A stretch of DNA of 64,000 nucleotides from Methylobacter luteus IMV-B-3098 (GTDB taxonomy: Bacteria; Pseudomonadota; Gammaproteobacteria; Methylococcales; Methylomonadaceae): positions 2,842,789 to 2,906,788 of the forward strand of contig NZ_KE386569.1 of NCBI RefSeq assembly GCF_000427625.1, read 5' to 3'. A program made the translations under genes and the position numbers. The notes beneath the pieces are model-generated. The model was not told where the DNA came from and made no database searches. It worked only from the letters and a program-made list of their open reading frames with translations. Shown piece by piece: positions 18,828 through 29,031 of the stretch. Every line of letters begins with the position of its first letter. Within the stretch, counting starts at the first letter, position 1.

Positions 18828-18864
18828 CAGCCAGGCGACTTAAAAGAAGTTGGCAAACCAACTA

Positions 18865-19020
18865 TTACTTGATTTTGGCTTCTTTGTAGATAACGTGCTT
18901 GCGAACAACGGGATCAAATTTTTTGATCTCCATTTTTTCAGGCATTGTACGTTTGTTTTTAGTCGTGGTATAGAAGTGGCCAGTGCCTTCAGTAGAAACC
19001 AGTTTGATTTTATCGCGCAT
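18865..19020 (-). CDS. rpmG: 50S ribosomal protein L33
   Basis: A 51-residue basic protein, [20 protein letters not shown] onward, ending YKEAKIK. It has no cysteines, so it is the zinc-independent form of L33. It follows rpmB by 11 bases, the usual bacterial rpmB-rpmG pair. It was missed by ORF calling with a 60-residue cut-off. Confidence 0.96.
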   Translation of the reverse strand: MRDKIKLVSTEGTGHFYTTTKNKRTMPEKMEIKKFDPVVRKHVIYKEAKIK

Positions 19021-19031
19021 TTTCTATCCCC

Positions 19032-19268
19032 TTAAGAATTTTCGCCGCGTTTACGCAAATCAGCCAGAACAGCGTCAATGCCTTTTTTATCGATGACACG
19101 CATGCCTTTAGCAGAAACTCTGAGACGAACCCAGCGGTTTTCGCTTTCCACCCAGAATCTGTGGTGTTGCAAGTTCGGGCTGAAGCGTCTTTTGGTTTTA
19201 TTGTTGGCGTGCGATACGTTATTTCCGGTAACGGGGCGTTTGCCTGTTACTTGACATACTCTGGACAT
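19032..19268 (-). CDS. rpmB: 50S ribosomal protein L28
   Basis: A 78-residue ribosomal protein beginning [20 protein letters not shown], a near-consensus L28 start, with [20 protein letters not shown] in the middle. It has a single Cys, so it is the form without the zinc ribbon. AGAGGTTAATC precedes the ATG. It is the first gene of the rpmB-rpmG operon. Confidence 0.97.
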   Translation of the reverse strand: MSRVCQVTGKRPVTGNNVSHANNKTKRRFSPNLQHHRFWVESENRWVRLRVSAKGMRVIDKKGIDAVLADLRKRGENS

Positions 19269-19312
19269 GATTAACCTCTTAGTGTGCCTTTAAATTCAAA
19301 AGTTAGCCGAGC

Positions 19313-19341
19313 TTTATACCAAAAAATCTTTTCAAGGTAAA
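19313..19341 (-). promoter_or_regulatory. Probable sigma-70 promoter of rpmB-rpmG
   Basis: On the minus strand, TTTACC (-35) and TATAAA (-10) are separated by 17 bases and lie about 45-70 bases upstream of the rpmB start. This is a fair sigma-70 match. The region also contains the leader of gshB on the plus strand. Confidence 0.5.
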
Positions 19342-19412
19342 CAACAATCGATAAAATGACACCCATAAAACCATCCACTATTCGTTTTTCAAGTAATCAC
19401 AACAGGACCCTC

Positions 19413-20363
19413 ATGCCTATTAAGCTCGGCATGGTCATGGATTCCATCGGCCATATCAACATAAAAAAAGACACCAGTTTTGCCATGTTGCTTGAAGCCC
19501 AGTCTAGAGGCTGGGAACTGCATTATATGGAACTCAACGATCTGTACCTGAGAGACGGCAGAGCCTATGCCAGGACGCGGACGCTGACCGTTCAGCGCGA
19601 CGAAAAACAGTGGTATCAGTTCCTGGCGGAGCAGGATATTGCTCTGGATATGCTGGACGTGATCCTGATGCGCAAAGATCCGCCTTTCGATCAGGAATAC
19701 ATCTATGCGACTTATCTCCTGGAACGCGCGGAAAGCATGGGGGTTTATGTCGTCAACAAGCCGCAGTCGCTGCGCGATGCCAATGAGAAGCTGTTTACGG
19801 CCTGGTTTCCGCAATGCTGCGCGCCGACCTTGGTGGCGAGGGAGCCTGCCAGAATCCGGCATTTCCTGCAGGAACACGGAGAAATCATTCTAAAGCCGCT
19901 GGACGGTATGGGCGGGACTTCAATTTTTCATTTGCGTCAGAATGACCCCAATCTCAGCGTGATTCTGGAAACCATGACACAATACAACAGCCGCTATGTG
20001 ATGGCGCAGAAATATCTGCCGGAAATCAAAGACGGCGATAAGCGTATTCTGCTGGTTAACGGCGAGGCCGTGCCTTACGCGCTGGCGCGCATCCCCGCCC
20101 AGGGCGAGACGCGCGGCAATCTGGCGGCCGGCGGCACTGCCGAAGGGCGCAAATTGACGGACAGGGACTTGTGGATTGCCAACCAGGTCGGGCCGACCCT
20201 GCGGGAAAAAGGCCTCGTTTTTGCCGGCATCGATGTGATCGGCGATACGCTGACTGAAATCAATGTCACCAGCCCAACTTGCGTGCAGGAACTGGACCGG
20301 CAGTTTGGGCTTAATATTTCCGGTCTGTTGATGGACCATATTGAAAGTAATATTCAACGATGA
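19413..20363 (+). CDS. gshB: Glutathione synthetase
   Basis: A 316-residue ATP-grasp ligase joining gamma-glutamylcysteine to glycine. The ATG at 19413 gives exactly the length of E. coli GshB and follows ACAGGACCCTC. Characteristic stretches are LGMVMDSIGHINIKKDTSFA, MRKDPPFDQEYIYATYLLE, ILKPLDGMGGTSIF and EINVTSPTCVQELDR. Its stop overlaps the TonB-like gene by 4 bases, starting a tightly packed plus-strand run through the pyr genes that matches the order known in Pseudomonas. Confidence 0.95.
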   Translation: MPIKLGMVMDSIGHINIKKDTSFAMLLEAQSRGWELHYMELNDLYLRDGRAYARTRTLTVQRDEKQWYQFLAEQDIALDMLDVILMRKDPPFDQEYIYATYLLERAESMGVYVVNKPQSLRDANEKLFTAWFPQCCAPTLVAREPARIRHFLQEHGEIILKPLDGMGGTSIFHLRQNDPNLSVILETMTQYNSRYVMAQKYLPEIKDGDKRILLVNGEAVPYALARIPAQGETRGNLAAGGTAEGRKLTDRDLWIANQVGPTLREKGLVFAGIDVIGDTLTEINVTSPTCVQELDRQFGLNISGLLMDHIESNIQR

Positions 20364-21241
20364 ATGCTGTAGCCATGTTCGATCCTCCTCCATCCCTGTC
20401 GAATAATGATTCATTATTGATTACGCTGTTTTCGGCGTCTGTCGTGCATATCGTGCTTATTTTAGGGATTAACTTCAGCATGCCGAAACCGGAGAAAGTC
20501 CACCGGTCCATCGATATCGTTCTGGTCAACGCGCCGGCGAAAAAGGCTCCCAAAGAGGCAAAGTTTCTGGCGCAGGAAAATCAGATAGGTGCCGGTGAAG
20601 AAACCCGGAAGCCGGAGCCGCCCAAGCAGCAATTGCCCAGCCAGGGGGCGAACGAAGCCCAGCCGGTCGCCAAAAAGACAACAGAGGTCAAAAGCAAGCC
20701 CAAGGCGGTGGAAAAAGTCGTCGTGCAAAAGATCGCCGAACAAAAAGTGGTTGCAGTCAGCAAACCGGAGGATGGCAAACATGAACAGCAACCGCGTCCG
20801 CATTTGTCGGCCGAAGCCCTGCAACAACAGATTGCTCAATTAGGCGCCGAAATAAGGCTTAAACAGGAAAGCGCAGATAATGCAGGGATAAAATTTGTCA
20901 ACCAATTGAGCGCCCACAAAGCGATCGGCATGCAATACATGAAGGACTGGGAAAGCAAAGTGGAACGGACCGGCAATCTCAACTACCCGGAAGTCGCGGC
21001 CAAGAAAAACTTCTCGGCGACATTGACGATGGATGTCGGTATCAGCGCCGACGGCAGTATCTTCAGCATACGCATCAACAGATCCTCGGGCAATCCCGCA
21101 CTTGATGAGGCTGCCAAAAACATTGTCAAAATGAGTGCGCCTTTTCCGCCATTGCCGGCGGAAGTGCTCAAAGAGACCAAAGTATTGGTGATTCCCAGAG
21201 TCTGGAAGTTTTCCGATGAATCCGGCATGACTTCGCAATAA
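20360..21241 (+). CDS. TonB-like energy-transducing protein
   Basis: A 293-residue protein with one N-terminal membrane helix (about 20-40, LITLFSASVVHIVLILG). A Pro/Lys/Glu-rich periplasmic spacer covers about 45-150, and a TonB C-terminal domain covers about 200-290 (YPEVAAKKNFSATLTMDVGI and AAKNIVKMSAPFPPLP). It occupies the position of tonB3 between gshB and yqgE in Pseudomonas, where that gene is linked to pilus function. No ExbB/ExbD or receptor gene is nearby, so its partner is unknown. Confidence 0.82.
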   Translation: MNAVAMFDPPPSLSNNDSLLITLFSASVVHIVLILGINFSMPKPEKVHRSIDIVLVNAPAKKAPKEAKFLAQENQIGAGEETRKPEPPKQQLPSQGANEAQPVAKKTTEVKSKPKAVEKVVVQKIAEQKVVAVSKPEDGKHEQQPRPHLSAEALQQQIAQLGAEIRLKQESADNAGIKFVNQLSAHKAIGMQYMKDWESKVERTGNLNYPEVAAKKNFSATLTMDVGISADGSIFSIRINRSSGNPALDEAAKNIVKMSAPFPPLPAEVLKETKVLVIPRVWKFSDESGMTSQ

Positions 21242-21281
21242 ATATTTGCAGAGCCAACCATAACCCCTGATACTACGGTTC

Positions 21282-21845
21282 ATGAACGGAGTAACTTATT
21301 TAACCAATCAATTCATTATCGCCATGCCCAATTTGGCGGATCCCAACTTTTTTCATACCGTGACCTACTTGTGTCAGCATAATGAAGAGGGCGCTTTGGG
21401 GATCGTCATCAACCGGCCAGCGGATATGAAACTGGACGAGATTTTTAAGCAGATGCAAATCCGCGTCACGTCCGAGGCAGCGGTTGATGCACCTGTTTTC
21501 ATCGGAGGTCCGGTACAGCTGGAGCGCGGTTTTGTGATCCATAGCCCCTGTGGCGACTGGGATTCGAGCATGGCGGTGTCCGACTCCATTTCCCTGACAA
21601 CTTCGCGCGACATACTGGAAGCCATCGCAGTTGGCGAAGGCCCTGAACAGTACCTGGTCGCTTTAGGCTATGCAGGCTGGGGGGAAGGCCAGCTGGAAAG
21701 CGAAATGATAAACAACGCCTGGCTGAATACGCCTTGCGGCAAAGCCGTTTTATTCGATACGCCGATTGAGCAGCGCTGGAGCGCCGCAGCCAGCCAGATC
21801 GGCATCAATATCAATTTGTTGACGACACCGGCTGGGCATGGCTAA
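21282..21845 (+). CDS. yqgE: YqgE/AlgH family protein
   Basis: A 187-residue member of UPF0301. The conserved N-terminus is FIIAMPNLADPNFFHTVTYL followed by HNEEGALGIVINRP; GGPVQLERGFVIH and YAGWGEGQLESE follow further in. Biochemical function is unclear; AlgH was linked to alginate regulation in Pseudomonas. It overlaps ruvX by 8 bases. Confidence 0.92.
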   Translation: MNGVTYLTNQFIIAMPNLADPNFFHTVTYLCQHNEEGALGIVINRPADMKLDEIFKQMQIRVTSEAAVDAPVFIGGPVQLERGFVIHSPCGDWDSSMAVSDSISLTTSRDILEAIAVGEGPEQYLVALGYAGWGEGQLESEMINNAWLNTPCGKAVLFDTPIEQRWSAAASQIGININLLTTPAGHG

Positions 21846-22290
21846 ACAAGACCCGCTGTTAGCGAAAGCGGCGTCCGACACCTATCTGGGCTTTGATTTC
21901 GGCAATAAGAAGATCGGAGTCGCCGTCGGGCAAACGACCACAGGGACGGCAAGTCCACTGCAAACCATCCGCTCCATCAACCAAACGCCCAATTGGGATG
22001 TCATCGGCAAACTGATACAGCAATGGCGGCCCGCCGGGCTCGTGGTCGGCGTTTCCAGGCAGGCCGATGGCTCAGATAATCCTGTCACGCCGCGCATGCT
22101 AAAATTTTGCCGGCAGTTGGAAGGGCGTTACCACCTGCCTGTTTACCAACAGGATGAAAGCTTGTCGACATTCGAAGCCAAACAGATGCTGTTCGATGAA
22201 GTCGGCGTCAATGCGGCCAAGCTCTGGGAAGTGCAGGATCAACTGGCCGCCCAGCTTATCCTGCAAACCTGGCTTAATGACCATAAATAG
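21838..22290 (+). CDS. ruvX: Putative pre-16S rRNA nuclease / RuvX
   Basis: A 150-residue RNase H-fold protein of the YqgF/RuvX family, implicated in 16S rRNA 5'-end maturation. The catalytic Asp lies in YLGFDFGNKKIGVAVGQ, and later family motifs are VGVSRQADGSDNP, YQQDESLSTFEA and DQLAAQLILQTWL. It overlaps yqgE and is followed by pyrR after 6 bases. Confidence 0.93.
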   Translation: MAKQDPLLAKAASDTYLGFDFGNKKIGVAVGQTTTGTASPLQTIRSINQTPNWDVIGKLIQQWRPAGLVVGVSRQADGSDNPVTPRMLKFCRQLEGRYHLPVYQQDESLSTFEAKQMLFDEVGVNAAKLWEVQDQLAAQLILQTWLNDHK

Positions 22291-22296
22291 TAAAAC

Positions 22297-22815
22297 ATGA
22301 CTACGCACAATCTGGAAATTCCCACATTACTGAATAAACTGGAAGCCGAGCTGAAAAGCGTTATTGTCGAACGTCGGCTTGAGAATCCCTTGATGATCGG
22401 TATTCGTACCGGCGGCGTTTGGGTTGCCGAACACATGCACCAGCGCCTGCAGTTGAGCGAGCCGCTGGGGCTGCTGGACATCTCGTTTTATCGCGATGAT
22501 TTTTCGCAAATCGGCGTCAACCCGAACATCAAGCCCAGCCAGCTTCCGCCCAATATCGAAGGCCGCGATATTATCCTGGTCGATGATGTGTTTTATACCG
22601 GACGCACGATCCGCGCCGCGCTGAATGAAATTTTCGACTACGGCCGGCCTAACCAGGTGGTTCTGGCCGTGCTGATAGAGCGCGACGGCCGGCAGATTCC
22701 GCTCAGCCCCGATTGCGCCGGCGCCGTTATTACGCTCAATGCCAATGAGCGCATCAAACTGACCGGCCCCGAACCTCTGGCGATTCATGTGCAAACGATT
22801 GAGGAAGCCGCATAA
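22297..22815 (+). CDS. pyrR: PyrR bifunctional regulator / uracil phosphoribosyltransferase
   Basis: A 172-residue phosphoribosyltransferase-fold protein. The PRPP-binding motif [13 protein letters not shown] is present, with the PyrR-type [11 protein letters not shown] and the C-terminal basic/acidic [15 protein letters not shown]. In Bacillus PyrR attenuates pyr transcription; in gammaproteobacteria the same gene heads pyrR-pyrB-pyrC'. I saw no obvious PyrR-binding leader before pyrB, since the gap is only 5 bases, so any control must act upstream of pyrR. Confidence 0.93.
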   Translation: MTTHNLEIPTLLNKLEAELKSVIVERRLENPLMIGIRTGGVWVAEHMHQRLQLSEPLGLLDISFYRDDFSQIGVNPNIKPSQLPPNIEGRDIILVDDVFYTGRTIRAALNEIFDYGRPNQVVLAVLIERDGRQIPLSPDCAGAVITLNANERIKLTGPEPLAIHVQTIEEAA

Positions 22816-22820
22816 TATTT

Positions 22821-23786
22821 ATGGCTGATAATCTACAGTTAAACTCGGAAGGAAAGCTCAAGCACTTCCTGACCATTGAAGGGCTGGACAAAAGCCTGCT
22901 GACGGAAATTCTCGACACCGCCGAGTCCTTTGCCGGCATGTCCGAGCAACAAGTCAAAAAAGTCCCGCTGCTGCGCGGCAAGACCATCGTCAATCTGTTC
23001 TTTGAAAACAGCACGCGCACGCGCACGACATTCGAACTGGCTGCCACGCGCCTGTCCGCCGACGTTCTGAGCATGAACATCGCCACATCAGCGACCTCGA
23101 AAGGCGAAAGCCTGCTCGACACCATTCGCAACCTGGAATCGATGTTCGTGGATATGTTTGTCGTGCGCCATGCCATCAGCGGCGCGGCCCACTTTATCGC
23201 CCAGCACACGGCGCCGCACATCAGCGTGATCAATGCCGGCGACGGCCAGCACGCGCATCCGACCCAGGCCATGCTGGACATGTTCACGATACGCCAGATC
23301 AAACAGGATTTCTCACATCTGCGCGTGGCGATTATCGGCGATATTCTGCATTCACGGGTCGCGCGCTCGCAGATTCTGGCATTGAACACCCTGGGCGCGG
23401 CCGAAGTCCGCGTCATCGCCCCCAAAACGCTGCTGCCCGCGCATGTGGAGACGCTCGGCGTGACCGTGTCGCATAACTTAAACGAAGGCCTGAAAGATAT
23501 CGATGTCATCATCATGCTGCGCCTGCAGAAAGAACGCATGACCTCGGCGCTGTTGCCCAGCGAAAGCGAGTATTTCAAATGCTTCGGACTGACCGAAGAC
23601 AAGCTGAAAATCGCCAAGCCCGACGCTATCGTCATGCATCCCGGGCCGATCAATCGCGGCGTTGAAATTGATTCCAAAGTGGCCGACGGCCCGCAGTCCG
23701 TGATTCTGAAGCAGGTCAGCAACGGCATCGCCGTGCGCATGGCGGTCATGTCCATGGCCATGCAAAGACAGGGGGGCTTATCATGA
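22821..23786 (+). CDS. pyrB: Aspartate carbamoyltransferase catalytic subunit
   Basis: A 321-residue enzyme of pyrimidine synthesis joining carbamoyl phosphate and aspartate. The carbamoyl phosphate motif [15 protein letters not shown] and the aspartate-site [11 protein letters not shown] are intact. The slightly long N-terminus and the pairing with an inactive dihydroorotase are the Pseudomonas-type class A ATCase arrangement, in which PyrB needs the PyrC' partner to assemble. It overlaps pyrC' by 4 bases. Confidence 0.96.
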   Translation: MADNLQLNSEGKLKHFLTIEGLDKSLLTEILDTAESFAGMSEQQVKKVPLLRGKTIVNLFFENSTRTRTTFELAATRLSADVLSMNIATSATSKGESLLDTIRNLESMFVDMFVVRHAISGAAHFIAQHTAPHISVINAGDGQHAHPTQAMLDMFTIRQIKQDFSHLRVAIIGDILHSRVARSQILALNTLGAAEVRVIAPKTLLPAHVETLGVTVSHNLNEGLKDIDVIIMLRLQKERMTSALLPSESEYFKCFGLTEDKLKIAKPDAIVMHPGPINRGVEIDSKVADGPQSVILKQVSNGIAVRMAVMSMAMQRQGGLS

Positions 23787-25084
23787 GCCGCATACAAATC
23801 AGTCAGGGACGCATCATCGATCCCGCCAACAAAATTGACCATATCGGTTCCGTCTATATCGCTAACGGCAAGATCGTCTCCGTGCTCAACGAACCGGACG
23901 GCTTCAAGCCCGACCGGATTATTGATGCTCGCAATCAGATCATTTGCCCTGGCTTCATAGACCTGAGCACGCGCCTGCGCGAGCCGGGGCAAAGCCGCAA
24001 GGCGACTTTCGCCAGCGAAACGGTGGCCGCTGCCAGTGCCGGTGTGACGACCCTATGCCTTCAGCCCGATACCGTGCCGGTCATCGATACGCCGGCCGTC
24101 GCCGAACTGGTCAAGGACATCGCCGAAAAAGCCGGCTATGCGCAAATCTATCCGATTGCAGCGCTGAGCCAGAAACTGGAGGGCACCGAACTGAGCAACA
24201 TGCTGGCGCTGAAACAGTCCGGCTGCATCGCGGTCGGCAATGCCAATCAGCCAGTCAGGAATCTGCTGATTCTGCGCCGCGCCATGGAATACGCAGCCAG
24301 TCATGACCTGCTGCTGATGTTCCGGCCCAACGATTATTGGCTGGGCAATAATGGTTGCGCACATGAGGGCGCGTTCGCGACACGTTACGGGTTGCCGAGC
24401 ATACCGGAAGCGGCCGAAACCATCGCCCTGGCGCAATGCCTGGAGCTGGCCGAACTGACCGGCTGCCGCGTGCATTTCGGTCAGCTCAGCGGCAAGCGTT
24501 CGGTCATCAGAATCCATCAGGCGAAGAAATACGGTCTCGATGTTAGCGCCGACGTGGCCATGCATCAGCTGCATCTGACCGAAAACGACATCGCGCCGTT
24601 CGACAGCGCCTATCATGTCCTGCCGCCGCTGCGCACCGAAGAGGATAAGGAGTATCTGCGGCAAGGCCTGGCCGGCGGCACGATCAACAGCATCTGCTCC
24701 GACCACCAGCCGCATGATATCGACGCCAAGCTCGGCGCGTTTCCGGAAACCGAGCCGGGCATGTCGACGCTGGAAACGCTGCTGCCTTTGATGCTGAGCC
24801 TCGTCGCGCAGCGGGCCATCACGCTGACGCAGGGCATCGCGGCCCTGAGCGAGAAACCGGCGCAGATTCTGCGCCTGAGAAGCGGCGCGCTGACGCCGGG
24901 ATTTTCCGCCGATATCTGCGTGTTTGATCCGGAACTGGCATGGCAGGTCAATCAGGACAACTGGAAAAGCCAGGGCGTCAACACGCCGTTCTGGGGCCAG
25001 ACGCTGAAAGGTCGCGTGACGCATACCCTGCAGGGCGGTCGAATCATTCACGAACTGGCGCAGGGAGCCGGTCATGAGCAATAA
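23783..25084 (+). CDS. pyrC': Inactive dihydroorotase-like subunit (PyrC')
   Basis: A 433-residue amidohydrolase-fold protein. In active dihydroorotases the motif after PGFID is LHxHLRE; here residues 60-66 read DLSTRLR, so both zinc His are lost (Ser62, Arg64), and the region of the carbamylated Lys is also not conserved. Other family blocks such as [17 protein letters not shown] and [13 protein letters not shown] remain. This matches the non-catalytic PyrC' that forms a dodecamer with PyrB in pseudomonads. A true pyrC must lie elsewhere. It overlaps the following cytochrome gene by 11 bases. Confidence 0.92.
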   Translation: MSRIQISQGRIIDPANKIDHIGSVYIANGKIVSVLNEPDGFKPDRIIDARNQIICPGFIDLSTRLREPGQSRKATFASETVAAASAGVTTLCLQPDTVPVIDTPAVAELVKDIAEKAGYAQIYPIAALSQKLEGTELSNMLALKQSGCIAVGNANQPVRNLLILRRAMEYAASHDLLLMFRPNDYWLGNNGCAHEGAFATRYGLPSIPEAAETIALAQCLELAELTGCRVHFGQLSGKRSVIRIHQAKKYGLDVSADVAMHQLHLTENDIAPFDSAYHVLPPLRTEEDKEYLRQGLAGGTINSICSDHQPHDIDAKLGAFPETEPGMSTLETLLPLMLSLVAQRAITLTQGIAALSEKPAQILRLRSGALTPGFSADICVFDPELAWQVNQDNWKSQGVNTPFWGQTLKGRVTHTLQGGRIIHELAQGAGHEQ

Positions 25085-25379
25085 GCTGACCGTTATCGGC
25101 GCGGCCCTGCTGATAGCGGGCTGCACAAGAGACTATATGCCTGAATCCGGCGCCAGCGGCGAGCAGATCTTCGCGTCTGCTTGCGCCGAATGTCACAGCA
25201 CGGCTGTAAAAGACGTGCCGGGCATGCTGTTCACGCTGGATAGCGACAAGGCGACGCCGGCTTATATCGCCAATAAAGTCCATACCGGTTCGCTGATAAT
25301 GCCGAAATTCCCCCATATTGAAGGTAGGGAAATGCGTGCGCTCAGCGGATATGTCCTGGACCACAGCCTGAAAGATTGA
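25074..25379 (+). CDS. Small c-type cytochrome, probable lipoprotein
   Basis: A 101-residue protein with a lipoprotein-type signal (LIAGCTRD, lipid-modified Cys about residue 17) and one haem motif, CAECH, in FASACAECHSTAV. A Met in LIMPKFPHIEG is the likely sixth haem ligand. The start overlaps the end of pyrC', so it is cotranscribed with the pyrimidine genes, though a functional link is not obvious. It probably sits on the periplasmic side of the inner or outer membrane. Confidence 0.8.
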   Translation: MSNKLTVIGAALLIAGCTRDYMPESGASGEQIFASACAECHSTAVKDVPGMLFTLDSDKATPAYIANKVHTGSLIMPKFPHIEGREMRALSGYVLDHSLKD

Positions 25380-25383
25380 AGCG

Positions 25384-26115
25384 ATGGATTGCTGGAAGAA
25401 TCATTACGACGCCAGGGACATTATCGAGGATATGAAAGGCGACCAGTCCTGGCGCATCTTCAGAATCATCAGCGAATTTACCGAGGGCTTCGACAAACTG
25501 TCCGGCCTGTGCGATGCCGTGTCGATTTTCGGCTCGGCGCGGCTGGGCCAGGACCATGCGTATTATCAAAAAACGGTCGAAGTCGCCGAACTGCTGGCGC
25601 AAAACGGTTTTGCGATCATCAGCGGCGGCGGTCCCGGCATCATGGAGGCGGCCAACAAGGGCGCTTACCTGCAAAAGCGCCACTCCATCGGCCTGAACAT
25701 CAATCTGCCGATGGAGCAGAGGTCCAATCTTTATCAGAATGTCACGCTGGATTTTCGTTATTTTTTCGTGCGTAAAGTCATGTTCGTGCGCTATTCGATG
25801 GGTTATATCTGCATGCCCGGCGGCTTCGGCACGCTTGATGAGTTTTTTGAGGCGCTGACGCTGATGCAGACGCGTAAAATATATCCGATGCCTCTGGTAT
25901 TGTTCGGCAGCGAGTTCTGGGCCGGCCTGATCGACTGGGTTGAAACGACGCTGATCAAGTATGAAACTATCTCTCCAAAAGATCTGGATTTAATCAAAGT
26001 CACTGATGACCCGCAGGAAGTGCTGCAGGTCATGGTCGAGCACCGGGAATGGAAAAACAGGCAACGTGCGCGGTCAATCAGGGAATCAAGACGTGAGGCT
26101 GAAGCGTTCAGCTAA
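25384..26115 (+). CDS. LOG family protein (nucleotide phosphoribohydrolase)
   Basis: A 243-residue Rossmann-fold protein of the TIGR00730/LOG family. The signature GGGPGIMEAANKGA and PGGFGTLDEFFE are both present, which form the nucleoside monophosphate site of LOG phosphoribohydrolases. The family cleaves the N-glycosidic bond of AMP-like substrates; in plants it makes cytokinins. The tail is extended and basic (EWKNRQRARSIRESRREAE). It overlaps rmuC tail-to-tail by 4 bases. Confidence 0.85.
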   Translation: MDCWKNHYDARDIIEDMKGDQSWRIFRIISEFTEGFDKLSGLCDAVSIFGSARLGQDHAYYQKTVEVAELLAQNGFAIISGGGPGIMEAANKGAYLQKRHSIGLNINLPMEQRSNLYQNVTLDFRYFFVRKVMFVRYSMGYICMPGGFGTLDEFFEALTLMQTRKIYPMPLVLFGSEFWAGLIDWVETTLIKYETISPKDLDLIKVTDDPQEVLQVMVEHREWKNRQRARSIRESRREAEAFS

Positions 26116-27440
26116 TACTCGATCTCGTCGCTCTCCAGCCCGGCTTGCTCGGTAATGCTCTTAGGAAACGGTTTTTTGACTTTAACGCCCAGGTCGACAA
26201 AACTGCTGGCCTGGCGAATCAGGTTGCCGTTGCCGCGCGTCAATTTATTCATGACGCTGTCATAGGTCGCGTTGACGGTGCTCAGCTGCCTGCCCAGTCT
26301 ATCGAGATCGTCGACGAAACCGCGGATCTTGTCATAAAGGATGCCCGCTTTGTCGGCGATGGCCCGGGCATTCTCGTTCTGGCGCTCGTAGCGCCAGATA
26401 TTCTCGATCGTGCGCAGGGTTGCCAGTAACGTGGTCGGTGTGATGATCACAATTTTGTGCTCAAGGGCATCGGTGAACAAGCGCTCGTCGGTCTGGACGG
26501 CGGCGATGAAGGCCGGCTCGATCGGCATGAACAGCAAGACGAAATCCAGCGACCGAAGCCCTTTCAGGCTGGCGTAGTCTTTCTGGCTCAAGCTCTTGAT
26601 ATGCTCGCGCACGGCTTCCGTGTGCTGCTTCAAAGCCTGCGTCCTGTCCTGGTCGTCTTCGCTGGAACAGTAGCGTTCATAGGCCAGCAGCGACACCTTG
26701 GAGTCGATGATGATGTCCTTGCCCTCAGGCAGGCGGATGATGACATCGGGCTTGAACAGCCGGTTGTCCTCGTCTCTGAACGCGCCTTGGGTCTCGTACT
26801 CGATGCCCTTGCGCAGCCCCGATTGCTCCAGCACCTTTTCCAGTATCATCTCGCCCCAGTTGCCCTGGGCTTTCTTGTCGCCTTTCAGGGCGCGCGTCAG
26901 GTTCAGGGCCTCCTGATTCATCTGCGCCGTGTCGCGCCGCAACGAGACGATTTCTTCGCGCAGGGAAATGCGGTCCTTGTTTTCATTATCGTAAACCGTT
27001 TCGATGCGCTGCTTGAACTCGCCCAGCTGCTCGCGCAGCGGCGTCACGATGTGATCTAGGCTGGCTTTGTTGTGTTCGGTAAACTGCCGGCTGCGTTCGT
27101 CGAAGATCTTGCCGGCCAGGTTCTCAAACTGGGTTTTCAGCCGGATTTCGGCATCCTGTAGTAGCGTCAGTTTCTCGGCCGCATGCTTGGCCTGTTCGTC
27201 CATGCGTGCTTGCAATTGGGCATTTTGGGTTTGGGCTTGAATCAGGAACTGCTGATACTGTTTTAATTCGGCTTCGCGGGCTGGCAACTGCTTTAATTTT
27301 TCTTCAGCGACAGCCAGATCGGTCGACAGCCGCCTAATAAGCGCTTTATTGCGGCCATTGAACAGGTGCATCAGTAATGCACCCGTCAAGGCGCCGATTA
27401 AGGCAGATGCCCAGGCGGGCATGCTATTGAGCAAATCCAT
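26112..27440 (-). CDS. rmuC: DNA recombination protein RmuC
   Basis: A 442-residue protein with an N-terminal membrane helix (about 8-26) and a long coiled coil (about 30-170). A PD-(D/E)xK-like nuclease domain follows, with GNWGEMILEKVLEQSG and PDVIIRLPEGKDIIIDSKVSL in two halves of the core. RmuC limits DNA inversions between short inverted repeats. Single gene. Confidence 0.92.
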   Translation of the reverse strand: MDLLNSMPAWASALIGALTGALLMHLFNGRNKALIRRLSTDLAVAEEKLKQLPAREAELKQYQQFLIQAQTQNAQLQARMDEQAKHAAEKLTLLQDAEIRLKTQFENLAGKIFDERSRQFTEHNKASLDHIVTPLREQLGEFKQRIETVYDNENKDRISLREEIVSLRRDTAQMNQEALNLTRALKGDKKAQGNWGEMILEKVLEQSGLRKGIEYETQGAFRDEDNRLFKPDVIIRLPEGKDIIIDSKVSLLAYERYCSSEDDQDRTQALKQHTEAVREHIKSLSQKDYASLKGLRSLDFVLLFMPIEPAFIAAVQTDERLFTDALEHKIVIITPTTLLATLRTIENIWRYERQNENARAIADKAGILYDKIRGFVDDLDRLGRQLSTVNATYDSVMNKLTRGNGNLIRQASSFVDLGVKVKKPFPKSITEQAGLESDEIEY

Positions 27441-27545
27441 ATTACATCTCGGATTTCAAGAATGGGATGATAGCGCCGCGTTCGTCTTCAGCGAATATTA
27501 TTATGAACACGAATCGCGAGCTTATACCATTCATTATATTTTTGT

Positions 27546-28826
27546 TTATAAACGCTTGAAGATGGCCTCGGCGGTATCGAGCGTCTGGTTCAGGTCTTCA
27601 TCGGTGTGCGCGGCGGAAACGAAACCCGCTTCAAAGGCAGACGGGGCCAGATAAACGCCTTGTTCCAGCATGGCATGGAAGAAGCGTTTGAACAGGTTCT
27701 GGTCGCATTGCATGGCCTGGGCAAAGCTCGTTACCTGTTCGGCTTCGGTGAAAAACAGCCCGAACATGCCGCCGACGGCATTGGTGGTCAGCGCAATGCC
27801 GGCCTCTTGGGCGCGCTGCTTCATGCCTGCCGTCAGTTTTTCGGTTTTTGCCGTCAGATCTTCAAAGAAGCCGGGGCGCGCAATCAATTCCAGCGTCTTC
27901 AAACCGGCGGCCATCGCGACCGGATTGCCGGACAGCGTGCCGGCCTGGTAGACAGGGCCCAGCGGGGCCAGGCATTCCATGATTTTCCGCTTGCCGCCGA
28001 AAGCGCCGACCGGCATGCCGCCGCCTATGACCTTGCCCAGCGTCGTCAGATCGGGGGTAATGTTATACAGGCCTTGCGCGCCATGCAGGCCGACCCTAAA
28101 GCCGGTCATGACTTCATCGAAAATCAGCACGCTGCCGTACTGATCGCAGACCTGACGCAAGGTTTCCAGAAAGCCCGGCACTGGCGGAATACAGTTCATG
28201 TTGCCGGCGACCGGCTCGACGATAATGCAGGCGATCTGCTCGCCGATGTCGGCAAACAGCGCTTTGACCGCCTCGCTGTCGTTATAAGCTAGAGTAACAG
28301 TGTTTTCGGCGAAGGCGGCCGGCACGCCCGGCGAGCTCGGCACGCCCAGCGTCAATGCGCCGGAGCCGGCCTTGACCAGCAGGGAGTCGGAATGGCCGTG
28401 ATAGCAGCCTTCGAATTTGACGATCTTGTCACGGCCGGTATAGCCGCGCGCCAGCCGGATCGCACTCATGGTCGCTTCGGTGCCGGAGCTGACCATTCTG
28501 ACCAGATCGATGGATGGCACCAGCTCGGTCACGCGCTGGGCCATAATTGTTTCGATTTCGGTCGGTGCGCCGAAGCTCAGGCCCTTTTCGGCGGCAGCCT
28601 TGACTGCCGCAATCACTTCAGGATGGGCATGGCCCAGAATCATGGGGCCCCATGAGCCGACGTAATCGATATAACGGTTGCCCTGGCTGTCGTAAATATA
28701 AGCGCCACTGGCATGGTCGATGAAAACGGGCGTGCCGCCTACGCCGCTGAAAGAGCGGACCGGTGAATTCACGCCGCCCGGAATGACACGTTTGGCATCG
28801 GAAAATAAAACAGCTGCTTCAGTCAT
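27546..28826 (-). CDS. hemL: Glutamate-1-semialdehyde 2,1-aminomutase
   Basis: A 426-residue PLP enzyme making 5-aminolevulinate, the first dedicated tetrapyrrole precursor in the C5 pathway. The PLP Lys265 lies in [30 protein letters not shown] and [16 protein letters not shown] are also intact. The ATG at 28826 gives the E. coli length exactly. A longer frame upstream is rejected. Single gene, divergent from ctaG. Confidence 0.96.
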   Translation of the reverse strand: MTEAAVLFSDAKRVIPGGVNSPVRSFSGVGGTPVFIDHASGAYIYDSQGNRYIDYVGSWGPMILGHAHPEVIAAVKAAAEKGLSFGAPTEIETIMAQRVTELVPSIDLVRMVSSGTEATMSAIRLARGYTGRDKIVKFEGCYHGHSDSLLVKAGSGALTLGVPSSPGVPAAFAENTVTLAYNDSEAVKALFADIGEQIACIIVEPVAGNMNCIPPVPGFLETLRQVCDQYGSVLIFDEVMTGFRVGLHGAQGLYNITPDLTTLGKVIGGGMPVGAFGGKRKIMECLAPLGPVYQAGTLSGNPVAMAAGLKTLELIARPGFFEDLTAKTEKLTAGMKQRAQEAGIALTTNAVGGMFGLFFTEAEQVTSFAQAMQCDQNLFKRFFHAMLEQGVYLAPSAFEAGFVSAAHTDEDLNQTLDTAEAIFKRL

Positions 28827-29031
28827 AATTTCTTTAGTTTCAAGGTTAATTTTCAGTGACGTAAAGGATAGGGGAACTTGGCTGGGATTGGAAGGGGGAG
28901 CGTGATCAAGATGCGTATGCTGCCGCACAGACCCGCTTTTTTGCCTGTATTATGTTGATAGCGGCCGCTGATATAAACATGTTCGGTTTTAAAACTGATG
29001 AATTGGCTTCAGTAATTGAAAAGGGAGAATC

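Noticed and set aside
22754-23992. 412-codon open frame antisense to pyrB
   Set aside because: It lies wholly opposite conserved pyrB and has a Ser/Arg/Met-rich, non-protein-like composition.
24053-25126. 357-codon open frame antisense to pyrC'
   Set aside because: Shadow of a conserved gene; no family features.
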